A DNA stretch of 64,000 nucleotides from Paracoccaceae bacterium (GCA_024236495.1 JACKKJ010000006.1:97511-161510); one strand, 5' to 3'; counted from the first letter of the stretch, positions 9,081 to 18,012 are shown. Numbers and translations: made by a program. The notes: generated from the sequence alone by a model not told the origin.

Positions 9081-11135
9081 ATGGACGCGGGCAAGGATCC
9101 TTCAGGGCAGGCACCGGGCGCGCCGGTTCGCCGTCTGGCGGGCGCGGCGATCCGGCAGGCCCCGGTCGCTGCGATCGCGCTTGCCGCGATCTGGCTCCTC
9201 TCGGAACGCATGGCCGAGGTCGATCCCGGCGCACTTGCCGCGGCGCTGCGGCAGACCGGCTGGGCCGGCTGGCTGGGCGCGATGGCGCTGACAGCGGTCA
9301 GTTTCCGCGCCGTCGGGCGCTATGACGCGCTGGTACTGGCCGAACTGGCGCAGGGCAAAGCCGATGGCGGCGGAGATGGCGGCGGGCCGGCAATTCCCGC
9401 CCGCGCGGCGCGGCGGGCGGGGGCGGCGGCGATCGCGGCGTCGCAGGTGCTGGGCCTTGGCGTCGTCAGCGGCGCGCTGGTGCGCTGGCGTCTGCTGCCG
9501 GGGCTCGGCCTGGCGGCGGCCACGCGGCAGACCGTCGCCGTCGCACTGTCCTTCCTGTCGGCCTGGGCGGTGCTCTTGTGCCTGACGCTCGCGATCTTTC
9601 CGCTGGCGCCCGGCCTGCCGTCGCCGCTTGCCGGTCTTGGCACGGCGGGGCTTGTGGCGCTGGCCGCCGCGCTTTGGGCCGGGCGGGTCAGGGCGCTCCC
9701 TGCCCTGCCCTTCGCGCTGCGTCTTGTCGCGCTGGCGGCGGCGGATACCGTCGCGGCGGCGCTGGCGCTTTGGCTCCTATTGCCCGGCGCGGTCGACATC
9801 GGCTTTGCGGGTTTCCTTGCCGTCTACCTTCTGGCCCTGGGGGCGGCGCTTCTGTCGGGGCTTCCCGGCGGTGTCGGCGCGTTCGAAGCGGTGATGATCG
9901 CGGCCTTGCCCGGCGCGGCGCCGGAGCCGCTTCTGGCCGCGATCCTGGCCTTTCGGGCGGTCTACTACGCGCTGCCCGCGATCTGGGCGGGATACGCCCT
10001 CTGGCGGGGGCCGCGCGGCGCCGGGGCGCTGCCCGCGACGGGCTGGCGGCGGGCGCGCCGCCTGGTCGCCCGAGCGCGGCGCGCTGAGGCGGGGCTGGCG
10101 CGGCAGGCCGGGCACGGGGTGATCGCCCTGGGCAACGGGCGGGCCGGATGGGTGGTGGCGCGGGCGGGTGGATCGCTGGCGGCGATCGGCGACCCGCTGG
10201 GCGCGGCAGATCCGGCGGCGCTGTTGCGGCTGATCGCCCGGCGGGCCCGCGCGGCCGGGCTGCGCCCCTGCCTTTACAAGGCAGGCGCACGCACGGCGGC
10301 CACCGCGCGCCGGGCGGGATGGAAGGTCTTCCCCGTCGCCGAGGAACTTTGGCTTTGCCCGCTGAGCTGGACCGACGCCGGTCACCGGCAGGCGCGGTTG
10401 CGGCGCAAGCTGCGGCGGGCCGATGCGGCGGGGGTGACGATCGGCGAACGCGCGCCAGGCGACACGCTGCCGCTTGCAGCGATGGGGCAGATCGCGCGGG
10501 GCTGGGCGGCACGCAACGGCGGCGAACGCGGGCTGTCCATGGGCCGCTTTTCCGGCGAATACCTGTCCTGTCAGCAGGTCTTTCTGGCCCGTGCGGGCGG
10601 CAGGCTGGTGGCTTTCGCGACGTTTCACCGCGGCCGGGGGGAATGGACGCTCGACCTGATGCGCCAGGCTCCGGACTGCCCGGATGGCACCATGCAGGCG
10701 TTGATCGGCGCGGCGATCGCATCGGCCCGGCGGTCGAACATTCCCCGCCTGTCGCTGGCTGCGGTTCCCTACCTGCCGCCCGACGCTTGCCCCGGACCAC
10801 GCGCGCCTGCCGCGCTTTGGCGCCGCCTTGCCCGGCCCGCCTCGGGGCTGCGCCAGTTCAAGGCCGCCTTCGGTCCGCGGGCCGAAACGCTCTATGTCGC
10901 CGCCCCGTCCTGGATCGCGCTTCTGGCCGGGGCGGCGGATCTTGGCTGGGCGATCCGCTTTCCGCCGCCGCTGTGCCGCCCGGCCGCCCGCATGAACGGG
11001 ATTCATCACCAACCTGATCAGGATGAAATTGAATCCCGCCCGCCTTCGTGGCACATCGGTCCGCAACCCGCCCCAATCCGGGCGGCCGTTGCAGAAAGGC
11101 ATTCCGATGAGCGATCTTCTTACCCGCCTGCTTGA
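9081..11135 (+). CDS. MprF-like lysyltransferase/flippase
   Basis: 684-residue protein related to MprF / phosphatidylglycerol lysyltransferase, which aminoacylates membrane lipid and reduces cationic peptide binding. The N-terminal half (to about residue 325) is a series of hydrophobic helices of the UPF0104/flippase type. The C-terminal half is a DUF2156/GNAT-like domain (GDPLGAADPAALLRLIARRA, LYKAGARTAATARRAGWKVF, SMGRFSGEYLSCQQVFLARA). The final ~45 residues look non-conserved and the stop overlaps the methyltransferase start by 29 bases. The transferred amino acid cannot be read from sequence. Confidence 0.75.
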   Translation: MDAGKDPSGQAPGAPVRRLAGAAIRQAPVAAIALAAIWLLSERMAEVDPGALAAALRQTGWAGWLGAMALTAVSFRAVGRYDALVLAELAQGKADGGGDGGGPAIPARAARRAGAAAIAASQVLGLGVVSGALVRWRLLPGLGLAAATRQTVAVALSFLSAWAVLLCLTLAIFPLAPGLPSPLAGLGTAGLVALAAALWAGRVRALPALPFALRLVALAAADTVAAALALWLLLPGAVDIGFAGFLAVYLLALGAALLSGLPGGVGAFEAVMIAALPGAAPEPLLAAILAFRAVYYALPAIWAGYALWRGPRGAGALPATGWRRARRLVARARRAEAGLARQAGHGVIALGNGRAGWVVARAGGSLAAIGDPLGAADPAALLRLIARRARAAGLRPCLYKAGARTAATARRAGWKVFPVAEELWLCPLSWTDAGHRQARLRRKLRRADAAGVTIGERAPGDTLPLAAMGQIARGWAARNGGERGLSMGRFSGEYLSCQQVFLARAGGRLVAFATFHRGRGEWTLDLMRQAPDCPDGTMQALIGAAIASARRSNIPRLSLAAVPYLPPDACPGPRAPAALWRRLARPASGLRQFKAAFGPRAETLYVAAPSWIALLAGAADLGWAIRFPPPLCRPAARMNGIHHQPDQDEIESRPPSWHIGPQPAPIRAAVAERHSDERSSYPPA

Positions 11136-12123
11136 GACGCGCGACTGGCTGATGGCCGACGGCGCGACCGGCACGAACCTGTTCAACATGGGGCTGTCGT
11201 CGGGCGAGGCCCCGGAGATGTGGAACATCGAGGAGCCCGATAACATCCGCAAGCTTTACCGTGGCGCGGTCGAGGCCGGGTCCGACATCTTCCTGACCAA
11301 TACCTTCGGCGGCAACGCGAGCCGGCTGAAACTGCATGGCGCGGCGAACCGCGTGCGCGAGATCAACGCCGCCGGCGTCGCCCTTGCGCGGGAAGTGGCG
11401 GACGCCGCCGGGCGGCCGGTCGTGGTCGCCGCCTCGATCGGACCGACGGGGGAGATCATGGCGCCGATGGGGTCGCTGACCCACGAAATCGCCGTCGAGA
11501 TCTTTCACGAACAGGCCGAGGCGCTGAAGGATGCGGGGGCCGATGTCCTCTGGATCGAGACGATTTCCGCAGCGGAAGAATTTCGCGCCGCGGCCGAGGC
11601 CTTTGCCAGGGTGGACATGCCCTGGTGCGGCACCATGAGCTTCGATACCGCCGGGCGCACGATGATGGGCCTGACCTCGGCGCAGATGGTCGCGATGGTC
11701 GACAAGCTTGCCAACCCGCCGATCGCCTTCGGCGCGAACTGCGGGGTGGGCGCGGCGGACCTTCTGCGCACGGTGCTTGGCTTCGTCGCCGCCGGACCCG
11801 AACGCCCGGTGATCGCGAAGGGCAACGCCGGCATCCCGAAATACCACGACGGGCACATCCACTACGACGGCACGCCCGAACTGATGGCCGAATACGCCGT
11901 TCTGGCGCGCGACGCCGGGGCGACGATCATCGGCGGCTGCTGCGGGACCATGCCCGAACATCTGAAGGCGATGCGCCACGCGCTCGAGACGCGCCCGCGC
12001 GGTCCGCGCCCGACGCTGGACGAGATCGCGGGCAAGCTTGGCGGCTTTTCCTCCGCCTCGGACGGAACCGGCGATGACGATGCCGCGCCGGGCCGCGAAC
12101 GCCGGGGCCGGCGCCGCGGCTGA
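11107..12123 (+). CDS. bmt: Homocysteine S-methyltransferase (betaine-type)
   Basis: 338-residue single-domain enzyme of the homocysteine methyltransferase family (Zn-dependent TIM barrel), transferring a methyl group to homocysteine. N-terminal DGATGTNLF, the first zinc-ligand loop GANCGVG and the paired cysteines GGCCGTMPEH supply the expected three zinc cysteines. ATG 11107 follows CATTCCG and gives the family-type N-terminus MSDLLTRLLETRDWL. A corrinoid protein lies at 13480, a common pairing in Rhodobacterales for methylated-amine use. The methyl donor (betaine or another) is an inference. Confidence 0.85.
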   Translation: MSDLLTRLLETRDWLMADGATGTNLFNMGLSSGEAPEMWNIEEPDNIRKLYRGAVEAGSDIFLTNTFGGNASRLKLHGAANRVREINAAGVALAREVADAAGRPVVVAASIGPTGEIMAPMGSLTHEIAVEIFHEQAEALKDAGADVLWIETISAAEEFRAAAEAFARVDMPWCGTMSFDTAGRTMMGLTSAQMVAMVDKLANPPIAFGANCGVGAADLLRTVLGFVAAGPERPVIAKGNAGIPKYHDGHIHYDGTPELMAEYAVLARDAGATIIGGCCGTMPEHLKAMRHALETRPRGPRPTLDEIAGKLGGFSSASDGTGDDDAAPGRERRGRRRG

Positions 12124-12175
12124 AGACGGCCGTTTCTGCGGCGCCTGCGAGCGGGCAGGCGCGAACCGGAAGAAG

Positions 12176-12198
12176 GCGGGGGGCCGTCTGCCCCCCGC
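12176..12198. terminator. GC hairpin between convergent genes
   Basis: Perfect 9-bp stem GCGGGGGGC / GCCCCCCGC with a five-base loop between bmt (plus) and the radical SAM gene (minus). There is no T-run, so it is at best an atypical or bidirectional terminator. The third copy of the recurrent intergenic motif follows at once. Confidence 0.5.
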
Positions 12199-12201
12199 GC
12201 C

Positions 12202-12227
12202 CCCCGAGAGTATTTGCGCCAGACTGA
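12202..12227 (+). repeat. Recurrent intergenic motif, copy 3
   Basis: Plus-strand CCCCGAGAGTATTTGCGCCA then GACTGA, right after the GC hairpin at 12176-12198 and downstream of bmt. Closely matches the copies at 2347-2372 (minus) and 6368-6393 (plus). Confidence 0.55.
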
Positions 12228-12234
12228 AGAGCGG

Positions 12235-13317
12235 TCAGAAAAGCGAAAGCTGATCGCCCGCGCGCGGCGGCGGCGCGAAAAGGTCGCTGCGCAAGGCGGG
12301 AAGTTCCCGCGCTAGGCCGAGCCGCCGAACGGCGATGTCGAACCGATCCGCGATCAGCCGTGCCGCCACCCCCTCTCCGCGCATCCGCTTGCCCCAGTCG
12401 GCGTCGTAATCCGCCCCGCCCCGCATCTCGCGCAGGCGGTTGAGGACATGCGCGGCCCGGCCCGGTTCGTTCCGCGCCAGCCAGTCGCGAAAGAGCGGCG
12501 CGACCTCCAGCGGCAGGCGCAGCAGGATCCAGGACGCGGCCCTGGCGCCGTGATCGCGCGCGGCGGCGAGGATCCGTTCAAGCTCCGGCTCGGTCAGGAC
12601 GGGGATCACCGGCGCCACCATCACCCGCACGGCGATCCCCGCCCCGGCAAGCCGCGCGATCGTCGCGAGGCGGCGCGCCGGCGACGGGGCACGCGGTTCC
12701 AGCTGGCGCGACAGCGCGGCATCGAGGGTCGTGACCGATACGCCCACCTGCACAAGCCCGCGTTCGGCCATCGGCGCAAGGATGTCGATGTCGCGTTCGA
12801 TCAGCGTGCCCTTGGTCACGATGGCGACCGGGTGGTTCCAGTCGGAAAGAACGCCAAGCAGCTTGCGCATGATGCGATAGCGCCCCTCGACCGGCTGATA
12901 GGGGTCGGTGTTGGTCCCGATGGCGAGCGGCGCGGGCCGGTAGGACCGCCGCGCGAATTCGCGTGCGAGGACAAGCGCGGCATCCGGCCGGGCGACCAGG
13001 CGGGTCTCGAAATCGAGCCCGGCAGACAGGCCGAGGAAGGCATGGGTCGGGCGGGCGAAGCAATAGCTGCAGCCATGTTCGCACCCCCGGTAGGGGTTGA
13101 GCGTCCGGTCGAAGGGCAGATCGGGCGAGGCGATGCGGTTGATGACCGAACGGGGGCGTTCCTCGCGCACCTCGGTGCGCAGGAGCCGTTCCTCCTCGGG
13201 CAGATCCCAGCCGTCGCTATCGGCGACCCGACCGTGCCGTTCGAAGCGACCGGCCGCATTCGTCGTCGCGCCGCGCGCCCTCAGGCGAAGGAAGGGATCG
13301 GGGGGTGGAAGGGGCAT
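12235..13317 (-). CDS. PA0069-family radical SAM protein
   Basis: 360-residue radical SAM protein of the PA0069 / SplB-like group; the reaction is not established. The [4Fe-4S]-binding motif is NPYRGCEHGCSYCFARPTHA (Cys-x3-Cys-x2-Cys) near residue 70, followed by GTNTDPYQPVEGRYRIMRK. The start MPLPPPDPFLRLRARGATTN at 13317 is typical; the frame stays open further upstream but that part lacks homology and overlaps the neighbouring gene antisense. A LexA-type box lies 11 bases upstream, so the gene is probably DNA-damage induced. Confidence 0.88.
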   Translation of the reverse strand: MPLPPPDPFLRLRARGATTNAAGRFERHGRVADSDGWDLPEEERLLRTEVREERPRSVINRIASPDLPFDRTLNPYRGCEHGCSYCFARPTHAFLGLSAGLDFETRLVARPDAALVLAREFARRSYRPAPLAIGTNTDPYQPVEGRYRIMRKLLGVLSDWNHPVAIVTKGTLIERDIDILAPMAERGLVQVGVSVTTLDAALSRQLEPRAPSPARRLATIARLAGAGIAVRVMVAPVIPVLTEPELERILAAARDHGARAASWILLRLPLEVAPLFRDWLARNEPGRAAHVLNRLREMRGGADYDADWGKRMRGEGVAARLIADRFDIAVRRLGLARELPALRSDLFAPPPRAGDQLSLF

Positions 13318-13327
13318 GCAGGATTTA

Positions 13328-13342
13328 GAACATAAAGTGAAC
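13328..13342 (-). promoter_or_regulatory. LexA (SOS) box upstream of the radical SAM gene
   Basis: The minus strand reads GTTC-ACTTTAT-GTTC, an exact match to the alphaproteobacterial LexA operator GTTC-N7-GTTC, with an AT-rich spacer. It ends 11 bases before the start of the PA0069-family gene. LexA control of an SplB-like repair gene is plausible; binding is inferred. Confidence 0.7.
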
Positions 13343-13479
13343 ACTTTCGCAATCTCCCTGTGGCGGCAACGACAAGGAATTCGGCACAGGTCGGTCCGCG
13401 CCTTGCCGATGTCGCAAACCGCCAAGTTGCTACTGGGGATTGGACGCATTAACGGGCCAAGGACTCCGAGGAGAGAAAC

Positions 13480-14172
13480 ATGGCCGACGACGAAATCATC
13501 CTTTCCGAGCTTGACGACGAAGAGCTTGTTCTGCAGATGCATGACGACCTTTATGACGGTCTCAAGGAAGAGATCGAGGAAGGCGTCAACATCCTTCTGG
13601 AACGCGGCTGGGCGCCCTATGACGTCCTGACCAAGGCCCTGGTTGCCGGCATGACGATCGTCGGCGCCGACTTCCGCGACGGCATCCTGTTCGTCCCCGA
13701 GGTTCTTCTGGCCGCGAACGCGATGAAGGCCGGCATGGCGATCCTCAAGCCGCTTCTGGCCGAAACCGGCGCGCCGAAGGTCGGCAAGATGGTGATCGGT
13801 ACCGTCAAGGGCGACATCCACGACATCGGCAAGAACCTTGTCGGCATGATGATGGAAGGCGCGGGCTTCGAGGTTGTCGACATCGGCATCAACAACCCGG
13901 TCGAAAAGTACCTCGAGGCGCTGGAGCGTGAGCAGGCCGACATCCTTGGCATGTCGGCGCTTCTGACCACGACCATGCCCTACATGAAGGTCGTGATCGA
14001 CACGCTGAAGGAAAAGGGCATGCGCGAGGACTACATCGTCCTGGTCGGCGGCGCCCCCCTGAACGAGGAATTCGGCAAGGCAATCGGCGCTGACGCCTAC
14101 TGCCGCGACGCGGCCGTCGCGGTGCAGACCGCGAAGGACTTCATCTCGCGCAAGCACAACTCGATGGCCTGA
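13480..14172 (+). CDS. Corrinoid (B12) methyl-carrier protein, MttC/MtbC type
   Basis: 230-residue cobalamin-binding methyl carrier. Residues 1-90 form the helical cap; residues ~95-225 are the B12-binding Rossmann domain with the base-off ligand motif DIHDIGKN (Asp-x-His-x2-Gly) and the downstream GMSALLTTTMPYM and VLVGGAPL motifs. In one-carbon metabolism such proteins shuttle methyl groups from methylated amines to a second methyltransferase. ATG 13480 is preceded by GAGGAGAG. The gene has its own terminator. DUF1638 downstream and bmt upstream support a methylated-amine/betaine role. No MttB-type methyltransferase is in the window. Confidence 0.9.
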   Translation: MADDEIILSELDDEELVLQMHDDLYDGLKEEIEEGVNILLERGWAPYDVLTKALVAGMTIVGADFRDGILFVPEVLLAANAMKAGMAILKPLLAETGAPKVGKMVIGTVKGDIHDIGKNLVGMMMEGAGFEVVDIGINNPVEKYLEALEREQADILGMSALLTTTMPYMKVVIDTLKEKGMREDYIVLVGGAPLNEEFGKAIGADAYCRDAAVAVQTAKDFISRKHNSMA

Positions 14173-14197
14173 CCGGGCCGCGTCCCAGGTCTTTCGG

Positions 14198-14227
14198 GGC
14201 CCCGCGGCGCAGGCTGCGGGGCCTTTT
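14198..14227 (+). terminator. Intrinsic terminator after the corrinoid gene
   Basis: Perfect 8-bp stem GGCCCCGC / GCGGGGCC with a 10-base loop and a TTTT tail, 26 bases after the stop at 14172. Confidence 0.85.
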
Positions 14228-14287
14228 GCGTTCCGGGGCTTCTCCCGCCCCGCCCCGCGCCCTACATGGACAGACAGGAGGTTCGCG

Positions 14288-14452
14288 ATGCGCCGGCACT
14301 ACCTGACCCTGATGCTGACGGTTCTTTTCGCCGCGGGCCTCACCGTGGCGATCGGCGCGATGGTCTTTGGTGGCGCGGGCGGCGGCGTTCCGGCCTGGGC
14401 GCTTGTCCTGCCGCTTGCGCTTGCCCTGATCGCACGGAGGCTTGCGCGATGA
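14288..14452 (+). CDS. 54-residue membrane protein
   Basis: Short gene beginning MRRHYLTLMLTVLFAAGLTV, with two hydrophobic stretches (residues 7-28 and 38-50) and a basic C-terminus (ARRLAR). ATG 14288 follows AGGAGG (14276-14281) at normal spacing, and its stop overlaps the next gene by ATGA. This strongly suggests it is really translated and coupled to the DUF1638 gene. Function unknown. Confidence 0.7.
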   Translation: MRRHYLTLMLTVLFAAGLTVAIGAMVFGGAGGGVPAWALVLPLALALIARRLAR

Positions 14453-15075
14453 TCCCCGCCGATGGCCAACTGACCGAGACGGGGATGGCGCCCGGCGGGC
14501 GCGGACGCATCCTTCTGATCGCCTGCGGGGCGCTCGCGCGCGAGATCCTCGACCTCAGGGCCGCGAACGGCTGGTCGCATCTGGACCTGACCTGCCTGCC
14601 CGCCAAGCTGCATCTTTACCCCGAGAAGATCACCGAGGCGGTGACCGAGGCCGTGGAAAGGCATCGCGCCAATTACGACGGCATCTTCGTCGTCTACGCC
14701 GATTGCGGCACCGGGGGGCTTCTTGAGCAGCGCTGCCGGGATCTGGGCGTCGAGATGGTCGCGGGCCCGCACTGCTATTCGTTCTTCGAAGGCAACGCGG
14801 CCTTCGCCGAACGCGAGGAGTTCACCGCCTTCTATCTCACCGATTTCCTCGTCCGGCAGTTCGACGCCTTCGTCTGGAAGCCGATGGGCCTGGACCGCCA
14901 CCCCGAGCTTCGGGACATGTACTTCGGCAACTACGAAAAGCTTGTCTATCAGGCGCAGACCGACGACCCGGCGCTGGACGCCAAGGCACGCGACTGCGCG
15001 GCGCGGCTGGGCCTTGCCTACGAACGCCGCCTGACGGGCTATGGCGATCTGGCGGTGGCGCTTGGCCGGATCTGA
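14449..15075 (+). CDS. DUF1638 protein
   Basis: 208-residue DUF1638 protein, often found beside MttB/MttC-type methyltransferases in bacteria. Recognisable segments are ILLIACGALAREIL, CLPAKLHLYPEKI, VYADCGTGGLLEQRC and AGPHCYSFFEGN. The regularly placed cysteines suggest metal or cofactor handling, but no activity is established. Starts at the ATGA overlap with the 54-residue gene. Confidence 0.85.
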   Translation: MIPADGQLTETGMAPGGRGRILLIACGALAREILDLRAANGWSHLDLTCLPAKLHLYPEKITEAVTEAVERHRANYDGIFVVYADCGTGGLLEQRCRDLGVEMVAGPHCYSFFEGNAAFAEREEFTAFYLTDFLVRQFDAFVWKPMGLDRHPELRDMYFGNYEKLVYQAQTDDPALDAKARDCAARLGLAYERRLTGYGDLAVALGRI

Positions 15076-15081
15076 AGGGAA

Positions 15082-15498
15082 CTAGCCCCCGGGCGGCGGA
15101 AAGACCGTGTCATAGGCCCAGTTGAAGGCATAGGCGTAGACAAGGTAGAAGCCCACGAAGCCCAGATCCATCATCAGCGCCTGCCAAAGCGGAATGCCAA
15201 GCTGCCAGGCCAGATAGGGCACGAGGATCAGCACAAGCCCCCCTTCGAAGAGCACCGCGTGCAGTGCCCTGACTGGCTGCGACTTGGCGATGCGTCCGGT
15301 CAGGCGCAACAGCGCCCGGTCGAAGACAAGGTTGTAGCCATAGTTCCAGGCGGTCGCGATCAGCGATCCGACAAGCGCGACCAGACCGATCGCATGCATC
15401 GGCATCTCCATGACCCAGGCGCCGAGCGGCGTGATGAGGAAAAGCCCGATCAGCTCGAAGGCGACGGCATGGCGGATCCGGTCGGCGCGGCTGCGCAT
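15082..15498 (-). CDS. PACE-family efflux transporter
   Basis: 138-residue inner-membrane protein with four predicted helices in two repeated halves, the arrangement of the bacterial transmembrane pair (PACE, AceI-like) drug exporters. The first half has RIRHAVAFELIGLFLITPLGAWV and the second RALHAVLFEGGLVLILVPYLAW, with the shared x-H-A-x-x-F-E pattern; the Glu is thought to couple proton transport. Convergent with DUF1638, and followed on the same strand by sufE upstream. Confidence 0.85.
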   Translation of the reverse strand: MRSRADRIRHAVAFELIGLFLITPLGAWVMEMPMHAIGLVALVGSLIATAWNYGYNLVFDRALLRLTGRIAKSQPVRALHAVLFEGGLVLILVPYLAWQLGIPLWQALMMDLGFVGFYLVYAYAFNWAYDTVFPPPGG

Positions 15499-15507
15499 GA
15501 CGGCGGC

Positions 15508-15933
15508 TCAACCCGCCGTTTCGGCGGCCAGCTTGCGGATCCGTTCGACCATCGCGCGCAGCCCGTTGGACCGTTGCGACGACAGATGTTCGTTCAGCCC
15601 GAGCCGCCCCAGTTCGGCGCCCGCATCGACCGCAAGAACCGCGCGCGCGGTCAGACCCGAATAAAGCGCGTGCAGGATGGCGATCAGCCCGCGCACGATC
15701 ATCGCATCGCTCTCGCCCTGGAAATCGAAGCGCGCATCGGGCCCCTGCCCCTCGATCCGCGGCAAAAGCCAGACCTGGCTGGCGCAGCCCTCGACCTTGG
15801 TGGCGGGCACGCGGAATGCCTCCTCCAGCGCGGGCATCGCCTTGCCCAGTTCGATCACATGGCGATAGCGGTCTTCCCAGTCGTCCAGAAACTCGAAGGT
15901 TTCGGCAATCTCCTCGAAGGCGGCGCTGGCCAT
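15508..15933 (-). CDS. sufE: SufE cysteine desulfuration protein
   Basis: 141-residue SufE, accepting persulfide sulfur from SufS for Fe-S cluster assembly. The acceptor Cys lies in KVEGCASQVWL (about residue 50). The C-terminal helix pattern LNEHLSSQRSNGLRAMVERIR is typical. It sits alone on the minus strand with the PACE gene and is not next to other suf genes here. Confidence 0.93.
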   Translation of the reverse strand: MASAAFEEIAETFEFLDDWEDRYRHVIELGKAMPALEEAFRVPATKVEGCASQVWLLPRIEGQGPDARFDFQGESDAMIVRGLIAILHALYSGLTARAVLAVDAGAELGRLGLNEHLSSQRSNGLRAMVERIRKLAAETAG

Positions 15934-16055
15934 GGTGCTCTCCCCAGGTGTTCAACCCGACCTAGTCGCTTCATCCACGAAGGTCCAGCCGTCCGGCCCC
16001 TTTTCACGACAGGGAAGATCGGCTACCCAAGGACAAGGAACAAGGGAGCCCCCGG

Positions 16056-16532
16056 ATGCGCAAGCCCGCCACGCTGATCATGGTCATCGCAGTCGCACTG
16101 TCGCTGGCCGGTTGTGCGAAGATCCGCGACAGCAAGATCAATCCGTTCAACTGGTTCGGCCGGTCCAAGGAAGGCCCGGCGCAGGTCATTGAAACCGCCA
16201 GCGGCATTCCGAATGACCCGCGCCTTCTGGTGGCCGAGGTCACGGCACTCGAGGTTGCGCGCATTCCCGGCGGTGCCATCGTCCGCGCCAACGGGCTGCC
16301 GCCGACGCAGGGCTGGTGGAAGGCGGAACTGGTGGCCGAAAACGGCGGCAAACCCGTCGACGGCATCCTGACCTACCGCTTCGTCGTCGCCCATCCGATC
16401 GGCACCAAGCCCGTATCGACCCCGCAATCGCGCGAGGTGACGGCCGCCAGATCGCTGTCCAACATCGCGCTGGAGGAGATCCGCCGCATCGTCGTCGTCG
16501 GCGCGAACAACAGCCGCAGTTCGGCGCGCTAG
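16056..16532 (+). CDS. Small lipoprotein of unknown function
   Basis: 158-residue protein with a lipoprotein signal: MRKPATLIMVIAVALSLAGC, lipobox LAGC, so Cys20 becomes the lipidated N-terminus. The mature part begins AKIRDSKINPFNWFGRSKE and has mixed alpha/beta character. The family is common in Rhodobacterales as a hypothetical protein. Stop is TAG. Confidence 0.75.
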   Translation: MRKPATLIMVIAVALSLAGCAKIRDSKINPFNWFGRSKEGPAQVIETASGIPNDPRLLVAEVTALEVARIPGGAIVRANGLPPTQGWWKAELVAENGGKPVDGILTYRFVVAHPIGTKPVSTPQSREVTAARSLSNIALEEIRRIVVVGANNSRSSAR

Positions 16533-16697
16533 GTCCGGCGCGCCAGGCGCGCCGCCAACCGGCGCCGCGCGGGCCGTCCGGGCAGGTAGACGCTGGCCGC
16601 CGCGATCACCACGGACAGCAGGGCGATCAACGCGAAACAGTCCGGAACGGAGGGGTGATCGCCGCCGGGCGGACGCCCGCAGGCGCCGCCGGGCGGG

Positions 16698-17852
16698 TCA
16701 TACCTGCACGACGCGGACGGCGCCGCCGCGAGCAGACAGGGCGATCTCGCCGCTGCACAGGCGCAGCGCGTCCTGGCCGAAGACTTCGCGCCGCCAGCCC
16801 TTCAGCGCCTGAACCTCGCGGCCACCCGCCGCGATCACGTCCAGATCGGAGGATGTGGCAATGAGCTTTTGCGCCACGCCCGCCTCTTCCGACTTGGCCT
16901 TGAGAAGCACCCGCAAGAGATCGGCCAGCGCCGAATCCACCTGGATCTGTTCGCGCCCGTTCTCGATCTTCGGGAAATCCTCGGACTTGATCTCCATGCC
17001 GGCCTTGACCGCCGACAGGATGCCTTCGGCAACGTCGGCCCGGCGCCCCTCGCGCAGGAGAAGCCGCGACCGGCCAAGTTCCTCGACGGTCGAGGGCCGG
17101 GTCGAGGCCAGTTCCAGAAGCGCGTCGTCCTTGAAGACCCGCGCGCGCGGCACGTTGCGCGTCTGCGCGTAATCCTCGCGGAACCGCGCCAGTTCGCGCA
17201 CCACCGCCAGGAAACGGCCGGACTGCGTGCGGGTCTTGACGCGGGTCCAGGCGTCCTCTGGCCGGGTGATGTAGGTCTCCGGATCAGTCAGGATCGCCAG
17301 CTCCTCCGCCACCCACTTGTGGCGCCCGGTCCGCACCAGTTCCTTGTTGAGGAATTCGTAGATGACGCGCAGATGGGTCACGTCGGCGATCGCATAGGTC
17401 TTTTGCGCCTCGCTCAGCGGGCGGTGCGACCAGTCTGTGAAACGCGATGTCTTGTCGAGGCTTTCGCGGGCGATCTTGCGCACCAGCGTCTCGTAGCCGA
17501 CCTGTTCGCCGAAGCCGCAGACCATCGCGGCGACCTGCGTGTCGAACAGGGGCGTCGGAAACACCTTGCCCTCGACAAAGAAGATCTCGAGATCCTGGCG
17601 CGCGGCGTGGAAGACCTTGACGGTGGGCTCATGCCGGAACAGGTCGTAAAGCGGTTCCAGCGACAGATCCTTGACCAGCGGATCGACCAGCACGGCGTCT
17701 CCGGTCTTGCCGGGAAGCGCAAGCTGGATCAGGCACAGCTTGGAATAATAGGTCCGTTCCCTGAGAAACTCCGTATCGACGGTGACATAGGGCTGGGCCT
17801 TGGCGGCCTCGCAGAACTGGGCGAGGTCCTCGGTCGTTGTTATCGTTTTCAT
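16698..17852 (-). CDS. rnd: Ribonuclease D
   Basis: 3'-5' exoribonuclease of the DEDD family, maturing tRNA and other stable RNAs. 384 residues, the usual alphaproteobacterial length. Exo motifs are TVDTEFLRERTYYSK (D, E), VKVFHAARQDLEIF (D) and KTYAIADVTHLRVIYEFL (Y, D). The HRDC domain follows around residues 210-290. ATG 17852 gives the family start MKTITTTEDLAQFCEAA; the longer frame upstream is not conserved. Confidence 0.95.
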   Translation of the reverse strand: MKTITTTEDLAQFCEAAKAQPYVTVDTEFLRERTYYSKLCLIQLALPGKTGDAVLVDPLVKDLSLEPLYDLFRHEPTVKVFHAARQDLEIFFVEGKVFPTPLFDTQVAAMVCGFGEQVGYETLVRKIARESLDKTSRFTDWSHRPLSEAQKTYAIADVTHLRVIYEFLNKELVRTGRHKWVAEELAILTDPETYITRPEDAWTRVKTRTQSGRFLAVVRELARFREDYAQTRNVPRARVFKDDALLELASTRPSTVEELGRSRLLLREGRRADVAEGILSAVKAGMEIKSEDFPKIENGREQIQVDSALADLLRVLLKAKSEEAGVAQKLIATSSDLDVIAAGGREVQALKGWRREVFGQDALRLCSGEIALSARGGAVRVVQV

Positions 17853-18012
17853 TCGCGTCCCGTCTGGCGCGGGCTCATCCCGCAGGTTCGCAAGTGATAG
17901 AAAGTTGCGCGGCGCTTGAAAAGACAATCCGTCGCAGCGCCTGGAAACTGTGACCGAAGGGGCGCAATCGCCCCGCGCCCGTGCCATTGCGCGCGGATCG
18001 GAACCGATCCGG

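Noticed and set aside
10990..13480. Cobalamin or SAM riboswitch ahead of bmt or the corrinoid gene
   Set aside because: The short upstream regions lack the conserved box sequences and space for such a riboswitch.
16533..16697. Minus-strand hydrophobic segment (ALIALLSVVIAAASVYL) after rnd
   Set aside because: No ATG or GTG in a sensible position and no ribosome site; it cannot be supported as a gene.
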